Position numbers and translations under genes: made by a program. A DNA stretch of 64,000 bases from Metabacillus litoralis. Its GTDB lineage: Bacteria; Bacillota; Bacilli; Bacillales; Bacillaceae. Below are positions 44,654 to 53,757 of the stretch, one piece after another; position 1 is the stretch's first letter; each line of letters begins with the position of its first letter. Where the stretch lies: the NCBI RefSeq assembly GCF_007994985.1, contig NZ_VOQF01000005.1, positions 62,001-126,000 of the forward strand, read 5' to 3'. The notes beneath the pieces are model-generated. The model saw nothing but the letters and a program-made list of their open reading frames with translations. It made no database searches and was not told the origin of the DNA.

Positions 44654-45139
44654 ATGGTAGTAGAAAAGTTAATGAATACATTAGATAAACTGTTACAGCT
44701 ACATGAAAATCTCTATCAAGTAGCCCTTCAAAAAACAGACTATCTAAAACAAAATAACGTAGAAGAGTTAAAAGAGCTGCTGAAAAAGGAGCAAATGTTT
44801 GCTCAAGCCATTAAACAAATTGAGACAGAACGGATTCAGCTATCAGCAGAATTTTTAAATCGTGAGCAAGACTTAACACTTTCAGCTTGTATTGAAAAAG
44901 CAGAAGGTAAACATAAAGAAAAACTTGAACAAGTTGCTAGTGATTTTTCGAAAACAATGGACAAGCTGAAAGCAGCCAATCAGTTAAATCGTGAATTAAC
45001 ACATCAAGCTCTTCAATTTGTTTCGATTTCATTAGACATGTTAATGCCTCAAGAAAATATCACAAACTATCAACGACCGGACGCAAGCAATGCACCATCA
45101 GATAAATTAAGACGATCATTATTTGATTCACAAGCATAA
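44654..45139 (+). CDS. flgN: FlgN chaperone for hook-associated proteins
   Basis: 161 aa helical protein. Residues 1-130 (LMNTLDKLLQLHENLYQVALQK, split by short turns) follow the FlgN coiled-coil pattern. It holds FlgK and FlgL in an export-ready state. It follows flgM by 30 bases and precedes flgK by 17 bases. Known as yvyG in B. subtilis. The C-terminal tail is disordered and polar. Confidence 0.92.
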   Translation: MVVEKLMNTLDKLLQLHENLYQVALQKTDYLKQNNVEELKELLKKEQMFAQAIKQIETERIQLSAEFLNREQDLTLSACIEKAEGKHKEKLEQVASDFSKTMDKLKAANQLNRELTHQALQFVSISLDMLMPQENITNYQRPDASNAPSDKLRRSLFDSQA

Positions 45140-45156
45140 CGGAGGGAGGAAAAACA

Positions 45157-46716
45157 ATGACATCTACATTTTATGGATTAGAAACGGCAAAACGTGGAAT
45201 GTTCACACAACAAAGTGCCTTAAGCACAACGGCACACAATGTGGCGAATGCAAATACACCAGGCTACACACGTCAACGCGTTAATTTTGTCCAAACAGAG
45301 CCGTATCCACCAACATCGAAAAACAGCCCGAATATTCCTGGTCAATTAGGAACAGGTGTAAAGGCTGGAACGGTAGAGCGTGTGAGAGAGGGCTTTTTAG
45401 ACATCCAGTATCGAAGTGAAAATAATAAACTAGGATACTGGGATTCTCGTGCTAATGCATTAGAAAAAATGGAAGAAATCATGAATGAACCATCTGATAC
45501 AGGTTTATCAATCACGATGGACCGCTTTTGGCAATCACTACAGGATTTAGCTTTAGATCCAACAAACGCTGGTGCACGTTCGGTAGTGCGTGAGCGTGGA
45601 GTTGCGTTAGCTGAAACATTTAACTATTTATCTACTTCTTTACAGTCAATTCAGGGTGATCTGAAAAATGAGTTGAATGTATCTGTAAAGGAAATCAATT
45701 CACTTGCAAACCAAATTAATAATGTAAACAAGCAAATTTCTGAAATTGAACCACATGGTTACTTACCAAATGATTTATATGATGAACGTGATCGCTTAAT
45801 CGATCAGCTTTCTTCTTTAGCAAATATTAAAGTGACGAATACTCCATCAGGTGGTAATGCAATAGATATCGCAGAAGGTTCAGTAACGATTGAACTTGTT
45901 GATGATAATGGTAAGTCGCTTGGTACACTTGTCGATTCAAAATTTAAACGAGCGAATGAATTTAAAGTTGGATATAATGCTGACAATGGTCTAGTAGAAT
46001 CTGTCACAATAGGTTCGAAAAAGATGGATATTTTAGAATTTAACAGCACTGGAAAAATTAGCAGCTTAATAGATTCTTATGGATATACGTATGAAAGCAA
46101 CAACACTGTGTTTGAAAAAGGTCTATTTCCTGACATGGTAGGAAAGCTAGACACAATGGCATTTGAATTTGCTAAGCAATTTAATGAAACTCACCGTGAA
46201 GGTTGGAGTATTGAAGATTACAACAATGGAGCACAAACACCTGTTGATTTCTTTTCATTTGGTGCTACAACATTAACAAATCCGACTGGTGCTTCATCAT
46301 TACTACAAGTATCAAAGGATATCATTGAGTCGACTGATCATATTGCAGCAGCATTTCCTAATTCAACAGGGAACGTGACGATTGGGAATAGTGCGAATGC
46401 TATTCGACTAGCGGAAGTGAAAAATAGTACCTTTAGGATTGGAAATGAAACAACTACATTCCAAAACTACTACGAAGGAATTATCGGTGGAATGGCAGTA
46501 GATGCTCAAGAAGCGGAACGTTTAACAACAAACAGCCAAACATTAAGAGATTCTGTAGATACTCGAAGACAATCAGTAAGTGCTGTATCATTAGATGAAG
46601 AAATGACAAACATGATTCAATTCCAACATGCATATAACGCATCAGCACGAATGATCACAATGCAGGATGAAATTTTAGATCGGATTATAAATGGAATGGG
46701 ATTATCAGGAAGGTAG
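45157..46716 (+). CDS. flgK: FlgK hook-filament junction protein 1
   Basis: 519 aa. The N-terminal heptads have STFYGLETAKRGMFTQQSALS and HNVANANTPGYTRQRVNF. The C-terminal end has SLDEEMTNMIQFQHAYNASARMI. Both ends form the coiled coil that sits at the top of the hook, and the variable middle is surface-exposed. It is exported by the flagellar type III system with FlgN. CGGAGGGA precedes the ATG. Confidence 0.97.
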   Translation: MTSTFYGLETAKRGMFTQQSALSTTAHNVANANTPGYTRQRVNFVQTEPYPPTSKNSPNIPGQLGTGVKAGTVERVREGFLDIQYRSENNKLGYWDSRANALEKMEEIMNEPSDTGLSITMDRFWQSLQDLALDPTNAGARSVVRERGVALAETFNYLSTSLQSIQGDLKNELNVSVKEINSLANQINNVNKQISEIEPHGYLPNDLYDERDRLIDQLSSLANIKVTNTPSGGNAIDIAEGSVTIELVDDNGKSLGTLVDSKFKRANEFKVGYNADNGLVESVTIGSKKMDILEFNSTGKISSLIDSYGYTYESNNTVFEKGLFPDMVGKLDTMAFEFAKQFNETHREGWSIEDYNNGAQTPVDFFSFGATTLTNPTGASSLLQVSKDIIESTDHIAAAFPNSTGNVTIGNSANAIRLAEVKNSTFRIGNETTTFQNYYEGIIGGMAVDAQEAERLTTNSQTLRDSVDTRRQSVSAVSLDEEMTNMIQFQHAYNASARMITMQDEILDRIINGMGLSGR

Positions 46717-46726
46717 GTAAATTAAC

Positions 46727-47605
46727 ATGCGCGTAACACAAAGTATGCTAGCATCTAATTCGTTACGAAACTTAAGTAACAGTTATTCCAATATGGGCAA
46801 ATACCAAGATCAATTAGCTACAGGTAAGAAAATTAACCGACCTTCTGATGATCCTGTTGTGGCGATTAAGGGAATGTTTTATCGGACGAACTTGACTGAG
46901 GTTGAGCAGTATAAGCGAAATTTGAATGAAGCTTATCAGTGGATGGAGAGTTCTGAGCAGGGAATTGAGCATGTAACTAAGGTTACTCAGCGTATTCGAG
47001 AGCTATTAGTTCAAGGGCAAAATGGTACCAACACTCCAGAAGGTTTAAAAGCGATTGCAGTAGAGATTGGTCAACTGAAAGAGGATATTGCTGGTGTAGC
47101 TAATACACAGGTTGCTGGAAGGTACATTTTTAATGGAACAATGACGGATGTTAAGCCAGTAGCTGTTAATGCAGATGGATCATTTACTCATGAAATGAAT
47201 ACCGAACCAATTAATGTTGAGGTTTCAAAAGGTGTGCAGCTTAAGGTTAATGTTAACCCAACAAAAGTATTCGATACGGATTTTTTTAATACATTACAAG
47301 CAATTGAAGATGGATTAAATAGTGGAAGTTTAGAAGGTTCTGATTTATTAAGTAAGCTAGACGGTCATTTTGAAAAAATATCTGCTGAACGATCAGAGAT
47401 AGGTGCAAGATATAATCGCCTTGAAATGATTGATGCTAGACTTCAAGATCAAGAAATTATTGCAAGTAGAATACTTTCTGAAAATGAAGATGCTCATATA
47501 GAACGTGTGATATCAGATTTGACGATTCAAGAAAGTATCCATCGTGCATCACTTGCTGTAGGTTCAAAGGTCATCCAACCTACTTTAATTGATTTCTTAC
47601 GATAA
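46727..47605 (+). CDS. flgL: FlgL hook-filament junction protein 3
   Basis: 292 aa flagellin-like protein. The N-terminus is MRVTQSMLASNSLRNL with TGKKINRPSDDPV. The C-terminus LTIQESIHRASLAVGSKVIQPTLIDFL is typical of FlgL. It links FlgK to the first flagellin subunits. The GGAAGG site overlaps the flgK end, with a ten-base gap. A terminator follows. Confidence 0.96.
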   Translation: MRVTQSMLASNSLRNLSNSYSNMGKYQDQLATGKKINRPSDDPVVAIKGMFYRTNLTEVEQYKRNLNEAYQWMESSEQGIEHVTKVTQRIRELLVQGQNGTNTPEGLKAIAVEIGQLKEDIAGVANTQVAGRYIFNGTMTDVKPVAVNADGSFTHEMNTEPINVEVSKGVQLKVNVNPTKVFDTDFFNTLQAIEDGLNSGSLEGSDLLSKLDGHFEKISAERSEIGARYNRLEMIDARLQDQEIIASRILSENEDAHIERVISDLTIQESIHRASLAVGSKVIQPTLIDFLR

Positions 47606-47632
47606 GAATACACTTTAACAACACTAACTTTT

Positions 47633-47666
47633 AGGTCTGACACTATATTTGAGTCAGACCTTTTTA
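47633..47666 (+). terminator. Terminator after flgL
   Basis: Stem AGGTCTGAC/GTCAGACCT followed by TTTTTAA. It lies directly before the ribosome site of yviE, so yviE depends on read-through or a weak promoter not seen. Confidence 0.82.
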
Positions 47667-47681
47667 ATAGGAGTGAAATTC

Positions 47682-48260
47682 GTGAATATCCCTCAAATTC
47701 GTTTGCAAAGTGTATCAGCACAGATAGGTATACATACTACTAATGCAAAATTAAATATTGAACAAAAGCAAGCGAACCTATCTATTCAGCAAAAGCCTGC
47801 AGAAATACAAACCAAAACGACCCCATCAAAGCTGACAATCGACCAAACAGAAGCTTGGGCTGATATGGATTTAAAACATATTTTTAGAAGGATAGAGGAT
47901 GCCGCACAACAAGGCTATAATGACTTATTATCTGGAATTAGTAGAAGGGTTCAAGAAGGAGAACAACTTATGGAAATTGAGAAAGGTGGCAATGCTATTG
48001 CTGACATTGCGAAGCAAAGGACTCAGGAGCAATCACCTCCAGTTAATATTCGCTTTATCCCAACTGCAGGAAGTGTGAAAATTAGTTATGAGCCGGCAAA
48101 AGTCAATATTAAAGTGAATGTAAATAAGCCGATAATTGATGTAAGAGTTAATAATCCAACTTTTGAATACCAACCTGGTTCTGTAATAGTAGATTTAAGA
48201 AGAAGAAATGATTTAACAATAGATTTTATATCAAATAAGGTAGGGGCAAAAGTTCTGTGA
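47682..48260 (+). CDS. yviE: YviE (DUF6470 family)
   Basis: 192 aa. The sequence is rich in Gln and Lys with short beta repeats (IGIHTTNAKLNIEQKQANL, PAKVNIKVNVNKP) and no signal peptide. The match is to YviE by length and by position between flgL and fliW. GTG 47682 is chosen, eight bases after AGGAG; a TTG at 47649 lies inside the terminator. The family is linked to flagella by context only. The 3' flank holds a decayed gene. Confidence 0.85.
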   Translation: MNIPQIRLQSVSAQIGIHTTNAKLNIEQKQANLSIQQKPAEIQTKTTPSKLTIDQTEAWADMDLKHIFRRIEDAAQQGYNDLLSGISRRVQEGEQLMEIEKGGNAIADIAKQRTQEQSPPVNIRFIPTAGSVKISYEPAKVNIKVNVNKPIIDVRVNNPTFEYQPGSVIVDLRRRNDLTIDFISNKVGAKVL

Positions 48261-48313
48261 AAACTATTTAAAATCCACAGTAATCTCCTAGTTATTAGGA
48301 AGGAGGTCTCGCA

Positions 48314-48550
48314 ATCGATCTTAACAATCATGTTAATGATAATAGTGTAGGTTAACAAGGGGAAGGAGATAAAACGACAATAGACTATTGTTATGTTCAT
48401 TTTACACCTTGTTCATGTTTGGGCCAAGAGTCTCCCTTCGCCGGTTGTTGAAAATGCAAGGATTCTGCTAAACAAAAAGCTAAGCAGATCACTGTTCTAA
48501 ATTCCATTTTAGAAATCAGGAATGTATTAACTCAATTGGGGTTTTATTGA
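48314..48550 (+). pseudogene. Decayed Cys-rich small gene between yviE and fliW
   Basis: A strong ribosome site AAGGAGGT (48300-48307) stands six bases before ATC at 48314, where a start codon would be. The frame then reads on for 78 codons with only two stops (TAA 48353, TGA 48449) to TGA 48548. Between them it encodes DYCYVHFTPCSCLGQESP and, after the TGA, KCKDSAKQKAKQ and a helix ending ILEIRNVLTQLGFY. The composition is protein-like, and the lesions are a lost start and two nonsense changes. I do not recognise the family. Confidence 0.45.
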
Positions 48551-48931
48551 AATTAATTCCTCTCTTTCTTAGTTATCGATTGAATTTTCCTTTGATAATA
48601 CAAACAGTCATTATTTTTTCACTTGAAAAAGTGAGATCTATTCTATCTTTTAACTTTACATTTACAATAGCTTTTTAACTTGAGGCACTTTAAACCTGGT
48701 AGAATTCGAATTACCTGAAATTAAACTTCATAAATCCTATTTATTAGTTAATAATTGAGTTTGCAACTTGTTATAAACCTTTTGTAAGTTTTTGGTATGT
48801 GGTTGTTAACCGTGCTGTTAACCAAAAATCAGGGATGGCATTTTTTTTGCATTTAAATCCATTTAAATCAAGGGATTAGCCTATTAATATAAAAGTTTTG
48901 ACAATATTATAAAGAAAAAGGAGAGTGACAA
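48551..48931. other. Non-coding gap before fliW
   Basis: No gene seen. Two GTTAAC palindromes 12 bases apart (48805-48810 and 48817-48822) could be a protein-binding site. No sigma-D consensus was found here, so fliW probably uses a sigma-A promoter I cannot place. Confidence 0.45.
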
Positions 48932-49369
48932 ATGGTCATTCAAACGAAATATCATGGAGAAATGAATTTAGATGAAAAGGAAGTTCTCCATTTTCCATCA
49001 GGTATTCCAGGCTTCTTAGAAGAAAAAAAATTCGTACTAGTACCGTTAGATCACAATTCACCATTTGTTATTTTACAATCGATACGATCAGCAGATTTAG
49101 GGTTTGTTGTCGTAAATCCTTTTGATTTTACACAAGAATATGAATTTAAATTATCTGATGGAGAAAAAGAACGTTTACAAATAGAAGATAATTTTTCTAT
49201 TTCAGTATATACAATCTTAACTTTAAAAGAACCTTTCGAAGAATCCACGGTAAACTTACAAGGTCCAATTATTATTAATGAAAACAAAAAGCTCGCTAAA
49301 CAAATCATTTTAAGTGACTCTACCTACACAACAAAACATAAACTGTTCATAGAAAAAACAGCCAAATAA
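48932..49369 (+). CDS. fliW: FliW flagellar assembly factor, CsrA antagonist
   Basis: 145 aa beta-rich protein. The blocks [19 protein letters not shown], split by turns, then [12 protein letters not shown] and LTLKEP match FliW. In B. subtilis FliW binds either flagellin in the cytoplasm or CsrA, so free CsrA rises when flagellin accumulates and shuts off hag translation. AAAAGGAGAG precedes the ATG, and csrA follows after 11 bases. Confidence 0.96.
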   Translation: MVIQTKYHGEMNLDEKEVLHFPSGIPGFLEEKKFVLVPLDHNSPFVILQSIRSADLGFVVVNPFDFTQEYEFKLSDGEKERLQIEDNFSISVYTILTLKEPFEESTVNLQGPIIINENKKLAKQIILSDSTYTTKHKLFIEKTAK

Positions 49370-49380
49370 GGGGTGGAAGT

Positions 49381-49614
49381 ATGCTAGTGCTAACACGGAA
49401 GATAGATGAAGCGATACAAATAGGAGATGAAATAGAAATTAAGATTCTATCTCTACAAGGTGATCAAATTAAAATAGGAATAAACGCCCCTAAGCATGTT
49501 GAGATACATCGGAAAGAAATTTACTTATCCATACAAGAATCTAATAATGAAGCTGCTACTGTTTCTCCATCGATTTTAGATCAAATGAAAAGCCAAGATT
49601 TTAACCTTAAGTGA
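49381..49614 (+). CDS. csrA: CsrA translational repressor of flagellin
   Basis: 77 aa. The sequence [21 protein letters not shown], split at its turn, and [20 protein letters not shown] is the CsrA/RsmA dimer fold, with the RNA-binding Arg in the HRKEIY segment. It binds GGA motifs in the hag leader, two of which are visible upstream of hag. The last codons lie within its terminator. Confidence 0.97.
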   Translation: MLVLTRKIDEAIQIGDEIEIKILSLQGDQIKIGINAPKHVEIHRKEIYLSIQESNNEAATVSPSILDQMKSQDFNLK

Positions 49615-49633
49615 TGATACTTAAGGTTTTTTT
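49603..49633 (+). terminator. Terminator after csrA
   Basis: Stem AACCTTAAG/CTTAAGGTT followed by TTTTT, beginning inside the csrA coding end. Confidence 0.85.
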
Positions 49634-49682
49634 ATTGCAAAAAAAAATCTTTTTAAAAATAAAAAAAATTTAAGATTTCTAT

Positions 49683-49708
49683 TAAACTTCTGCTAATCAA
49701 GTCGATAT
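49683..49708 (+). promoter_or_regulatory. hag: Sigma-D promoter of hag
   Basis: TAAA (49683-49686), a 14-base spacer and GTCGATAT (49701-49708). One base off the -10 consensus and one base shorter than the usual 15-base spacer. Confidence 0.8.
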
Positions 49709-49727
49709 ATATATTGTAAGGCAAACA

Positions 49728-49751
49728 AGCTAAAGGCGGCCGACTTTAGCT
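49728..49751 (+). promoter_or_regulatory. 5' hairpin in the hag leader
   Basis: Perfect 8-base stem AGCTAAAG/CTTTAGCT with loop GCGGCCGA, starting about 15 bases after the expected transcript start. Probably protects the mRNA 5' end. Confidence 0.6.
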
Positions 49752-49760
49752 AATATATAA

Positions 49761-49774
49761 CCACATGGATGTGG
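49761..49774 (+). promoter_or_regulatory. CsrA-binding hairpin in the hag leader
   Basis: CCACA-TGGA-TGTGG: a five-base stem with GGA in the loop, the preferred CsrA target. A second GGA is the ribosome site itself (AAGGAGG, 49789-49795), 15 bases on, so one CsrA dimer can bridge both, as in B. subtilis. Confidence 0.75.
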
Positions 49775-49804
49775 ACAAACCTAATTTCAAGGAGGAAATA
49801 TAAA

Positions 49805-50635
49805 ATGATTATCAATCACAATTTAAATGCAATGAACTCTAACCGTCAAATGGGAATTAACAACAACTCTGCTGCAAAGTCTATGGAGAAATTATCATCT
49901 GGTATGCGTATTAACCGTGCTGGTGATGATGCTGCAGGTTTAGCAATCTCAGAAAAAATGCGTAATCAAATCCGTGGAATGGATCAAGCTAGCCGTAACG
50001 GACAAGATGGTATTTCATTAATTCAAACAGCTGAGGGAGCTTTGAATGAAACACAAGCTATGCTACAACGTATGGCTGAACTGTATACTCAAGCATCTAA
50101 TGAAACTTTAACAGCTGATGATAACGATAAGATTCAGGCTGAAATAACACAATTACAAGGTCAAGTTCAAAATGTGGCTACTCAAACTAAGTTTAATACT
50201 AAGGAACTTTTGACAACGGCAGCTGCAACTACAGCTGTAGTATTTCAAGTAGGTGCAAATGCAGGAGAGACTATTTCTTTATCTCTATCGGATAATACAG
50301 CAGCTACTTTAGGGGTTGATGCAGGAACTTTAACTGCACTTGATGGTACAAATGCAGTTGCTTCTGCTAACTTAACAGCAGTTCAAACTGCAATTAATAC
50401 AGTTTCTACAAATCGTGCAAACCTGGGAGCAGTTCAAAATCGTCTAGAGCATACGATTAAGAATCTAAATAATGGTGCAGAAAATCTTCAAGCAGCTGAA
50501 TCTCGTATCCGTGATACTGATATGGCGAAAGAAATGATGGCCTTTACTCGTTCTAATATCCTTAACCAGGCTTCACAAGCTATGCTAGCACAAGCAAATC
50601 AACAACCACAAGCTGTATTACAATTACTTCGTTAA
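49805..50635 (+). CDS. hag: Flagellin
   Basis: 276 aa filament protein. The D0/D1 ends are conserved: IINHNLNAMNSNRQMG, then KSMEKLSSGMRINRAGDDAAGLAISEKM in pieces, and at the C-terminus ESRIRDTDMAKEMM, SNILNQASQAMLAQANQQPQ and LQLLR. The middle (about residues 150-205) is short and rich in Thr and Ala, giving Ser/Thr sites that could be glycosylated by the enzyme encoded next door. The ATG 49805 follows AAGGAGG by nine bases. A GTG at 49769 overlaps the CsrA hairpin and is not the start. Confidence 0.97.
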   Translation: MIINHNLNAMNSNRQMGINNNSAAKSMEKLSSGMRINRAGDDAAGLAISEKMRNQIRGMDQASRNGQDGISLIQTAEGALNETQAMLQRMAELYTQASNETLTADDNDKIQAEITQLQGQVQNVATQTKFNTKELLTTAAATTAVVFQVGANAGETISLSLSDNTAATLGVDAGTLTALDGTNAVASANLTAVQTAINTVSTNRANLGAVQNRLEHTIKNLNNGAENLQAAESRIRDTDMAKEMMAFTRSNILNQASQAMLAQANQQPQAVLQLLR

Positions 50636-50644
50636 TTTAGTAGG

Positions 50645-50676
50645 AGGACCTTAGTTAAACTAGGGTCCTTTCTTTT
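50645..50676 (+). terminator. Terminator after hag
   Basis: Long hairpin AGGACCTTAGTT/AACTAGGGTCCT with one G-T pair, followed by TTCTTTT. Confidence 0.85.
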
Positions 50677-50775
50677 ATATATGTACAATAATGTACTTGT
50701 ATACACTACAAGAAAATAAGGAATTATATTAATCATAATAATATAATTTTAAAAATGAAACGGAGTCGTATAAGT

Positions 50776-53757
50776 ATGAAACCATTTATTTCACTTTGTA
50801 TGATAGTTAGAGATGAAAGCAAAGTATTGAGAAAATGCTTAGAGTCTGTAACTGGAGTTGTAGATGAAATTATAATTGTAGATACAGGTTCTGAAGATAA
50901 TACAAAAGAAATAGCTAAAGAATATACATGTAACGTCTTTGATTATAAGTGGGATAATAGTTTTGCGAATGCAAGGAATTATGCTTCCACTTATGCTAAG
51001 GGAGAATGGATTCTAGTATTAGATGCAGATGAATATGTTGACCGAGAGAATCTTCATGAAGCAATTGAGGAAATTAAGCAAAAAAATAATAATTATGAAG
51101 TATTTTCTGTAAATGTTGTAAATTACACAGGTGCAACTGGAGAGGTAATAATTGAACATAAACCTACAAGAATTTATCGGAACTACATTGGGTTAAAATT
51201 TTACCGTTCAATTCATGAACAATTAAGAAATCAAGATAAATCAGATATTACTTATGGACTTTCTTCATTAAAAGTTTATCATACAGGTTATCTTACTAAG
51301 GTAGTGCAAGAAAAGAACAAGAGAAGCCGCAATATGTCTTTGTTACAGGAAGAGCTTAAATACGGTAGAGCATTTGACTTCTTCAATTTAGGAAATGAAT
51401 TAAGGCAAAGTGGTGAATATCAAGATGCTTTAGAGGCTTATATAAATGCATATGACAAGAAAGATAATACATCTTTAGACTGGGTACCTTTCTGTTTATT
51501 TTATATGACAGAGTGTTTAATTGATTTAGCTAGATTTGATGAGGCATTAAAAGTTATCGTGGATGCTGAAAATTTATATAATAATACTGTAGATTTTACT
51601 TACTTAAAAGGACTGATGTTTTTAATTCAAAAACGTTATGATGATGCAAAAGGTGTATTTTTAGATATTATATACAATAGAATGGAAACTGATGGGATAA
51701 TAATAAGTTCAGATTACAAAAGTTATTTACCAAATAGAAGATTAGGTTTTATCTTTGAACAAGAAGGAAATTATGAAGAAGCAATTAAGTATTACATTAA
51801 TGCATTAAATTATAATAAACTATGTCTTGATTCTTTATATAGAATTCTTATTCTTATGAAGAAGTTTCATTCAGAATCTGAAATGGTTCATTTCTTTTCT
51901 CAAAATATAATCAATAATAAAGGTACAAATTTCATAAAAAAGATATTGATCTTGGCTCTAAATCAAGGATTAACTGAGTTTTCAAAACTTATCTCTTATT
52001 ATTCAGAAGATTTTAAAAGTAACTCCATAATTAACACAAAGATAGATATAATAGATGGGAATTATAAAACCTTAACTTTAGATAAAAATTTGATATCAAA
52101 TCTAAAATTAGCCTTAAATAGTTCTATAGTTGAGACTGTAGATTTGTTTATTTTATATTTAGAGATGGATGTTTCAGAGAATAGGATAAATTTGGAAGAA
52201 ATCTTACGTGATACAGATCTAAGATTCTTAATAGATCTATTTAATCAACAATTAAGTGAAATTGAAGCAAATAATCTAGATGTTTATTTTTACGTAATGC
52301 AAAAATGTATCATTTTTAATAAGCTAAATATTATTGATTGGCTAGTAGGATTGAAAAAATTCTCAAATGTAAACATCGATAGGGAAATTGCGAATGTTTT
52401 TTTCTCTAATGGATATGAAGAATTGGGAATTGAATTTTATGAACATGCAGATGAAAATTATTTAAATGAGGATGATTATAATCAAATAGTTGAATGGTTA
52501 ATCAAACAAGAAAATTATGAGGAAGCTTATAGAATTTTAATCAATGCAAACACCAGGTTTGAAAATGACTTTAGATTTTATAAGCTTTTGATTACCATTG
52601 GGAAAAAATTAAACAAAGATATTAAGAATATTTCAAAGAAGGCATTGGAGTTATTTAAAGAAAGTGAATGGTTATATTCAAATATTCCGAATAACATTCA
52701 ATCTAATACTCAATTTGATAACAAATCTACGGGAAGTTTAGTCGAACTATTCAATAAGGCAAACGCATTATGTAAACAAAATAAGGATCTTGAAGCAACG
52801 GAAATTTATTTGGAATTGACAGCATCAAAGGAATTTTCTGCAGTTTCTTATTTTAAATTGGGAGAGATATTCAATCGTTCTGGACAAGTTATGGCTTCAA
52901 AAAAATACCACTTGAAAGCATTTGAAATGGATCCTAATTTAACTCAAAAAATTCTTAACCCTGATCATCCCGCACATAATTATATTTTTAATAATGTTGA
53001 TGAGCACATAGTAGATTGCTGTCCCTTATGTGACAATCAAGGATCACCATTTTCATCATATAATGCGGTTACTAGTATTGACTTTTTAGAGGGTTTTAAT
53101 CCAATTAGGTTATGGATGAGATGCGATGTTTGTCATCATCTTTATGCTAATAGTTATCCGAAGAACTTAGGTGAAATTCTCTCAAGATCTTCTTTCGATT
53201 TTAATTTAAATACTAACACAAACCTCTTTCCAATAATCGGTAATATAGTTTCTAAATTTAAGGAATTATCACCTGGTAATAGAATGTTAGAAGTGGGAGT
53301 TGGTGCGGGGGAGATGTCTGCCGTAGCAAAAGAGTTTTTATTTGATGTGACGGGAATTGATATTCGACCGGTATATGCTGAGAATATATCTAAGTTATTA
53401 AATATACCAGTATACTCTGTTGACTTTCATGAGTATCAAGCAGAAAATCTGTTTGATGTAATTTGTATGGGAGATGTAATAGAACATATAATCGATCCGG
53501 TTTCTTCAATAGAAAAGGCTTCAAGTCTATTAAATCGAAATGGAGTATTGTGGATTTCAACACCCAATTTTGAAAGTGCATTTTCGCTCGTTACAAAAGA
53601 TAAAGACCCAATGTGGAGAATAATAGAGCATTTAAACTACTTCTCTTTTAGATCATTAAAAAAGCTGCTCGAAAAATGTAATTTTAAGATAGTTGATTAT
53701 AAAGTATCATCACACTATAATGGCTCAATGGAAGTTACTGCAGTGAAATTAGATTAA
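50776..53757 (+). CDS. GT2 glycosyltransferase-TPR-methyltransferase fusion, candidate flagellin modification enzyme
   Basis: 993 aa. Residues 1-215 are a GT2 (GT-A) domain: SLCMIVRDESKVLRKCLES, VDTGSEDNT, and LDADEYV as the DXD block. Residues about 190-700 are helical with TPR-like pairs (SGEYQDALEAYINAY, EGNYEEAIKYYINAL). Near 745-785 is a zinc-type Cys set, CPLC and CDVC. Residues about 815-993 are a class I methyltransferase: MLEVGVGAGEM, then GDVIEHIIDP. It lies between hag and fliD, so glycosylation of flagellin or cap with a methylated sugar is the likeliest role. The start is ATG 50776 after CGGAGT; ATG 50755 would add seven residues. Confidence 0.8.
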   Translation: MKPFISLCMIVRDESKVLRKCLESVTGVVDEIIIVDTGSEDNTKEIAKEYTCNVFDYKWDNSFANARNYASTYAKGEWILVLDADEYVDRENLHEAIEEIKQKNNNYEVFSVNVVNYTGATGEVIIEHKPTRIYRNYIGLKFYRSIHEQLRNQDKSDITYGLSSLKVYHTGYLTKVVQEKNKRSRNMSLLQEELKYGRAFDFFNLGNELRQSGEYQDALEAYINAYDKKDNTSLDWVPFCLFYMTECLIDLARFDEALKVIVDAENLYNNTVDFTYLKGLMFLIQKRYDDAKGVFLDIIYNRMETDGIIISSDYKSYLPNRRLGFIFEQEGNYEEAIKYYINALNYNKLCLDSLYRILILMKKFHSESEMVHFFSQNIINNKGTNFIKKILILALNQGLTEFSKLISYYSEDFKSNSIINTKIDIIDGNYKTLTLDKNLISNLKLALNSSIVETVDLFILYLEMDVSENRINLEEILRDTDLRFLIDLFNQQLSEIEANNLDVYFYVMQKCIIFNKLNIIDWLVGLKKFSNVNIDREIANVFFSNGYEELGIEFYEHADENYLNEDDYNQIVEWLIKQENYEEAYRILINANTRFENDFRFYKLLITIGKKLNKDIKNISKKALELFKESEWLYSNIPNNIQSNTQFDNKSTGSLVELFNKANALCKQNKDLEATEIYLELTASKEFSAVSYFKLGEIFNRSGQVMASKKYHLKAFEMDPNLTQKILNPDHPAHNYIFNNVDEHIVDCCPLCDNQGSPFSSYNAVTSIDFLEGFNPIRLWMRCDVCHHLYANSYPKNLGEILSRSSFDFNLNTNTNLFPIIGNIVSKFKELSPGNRMLEVGVGAGEMSAVAKEFLFDVTGIDIRPVYAENISKLLNIPVYSVDFHEYQAENLFDVICMGDVIEHIIDPVSSIEKASSLLNRNGVLWISTPNFESAFSLVTKDKDPMWRIIEHLNYFSFRSLKKLLEKCNFKIVDYKVSSHYNGSMEVTAVKLD

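Noticed and set aside
48898-48903. Perfect TTGACA before fliW as a sigma-A -35.
   Set aside because: No -10 lies 16-18 bases downstream; that position is already the ribosome site.
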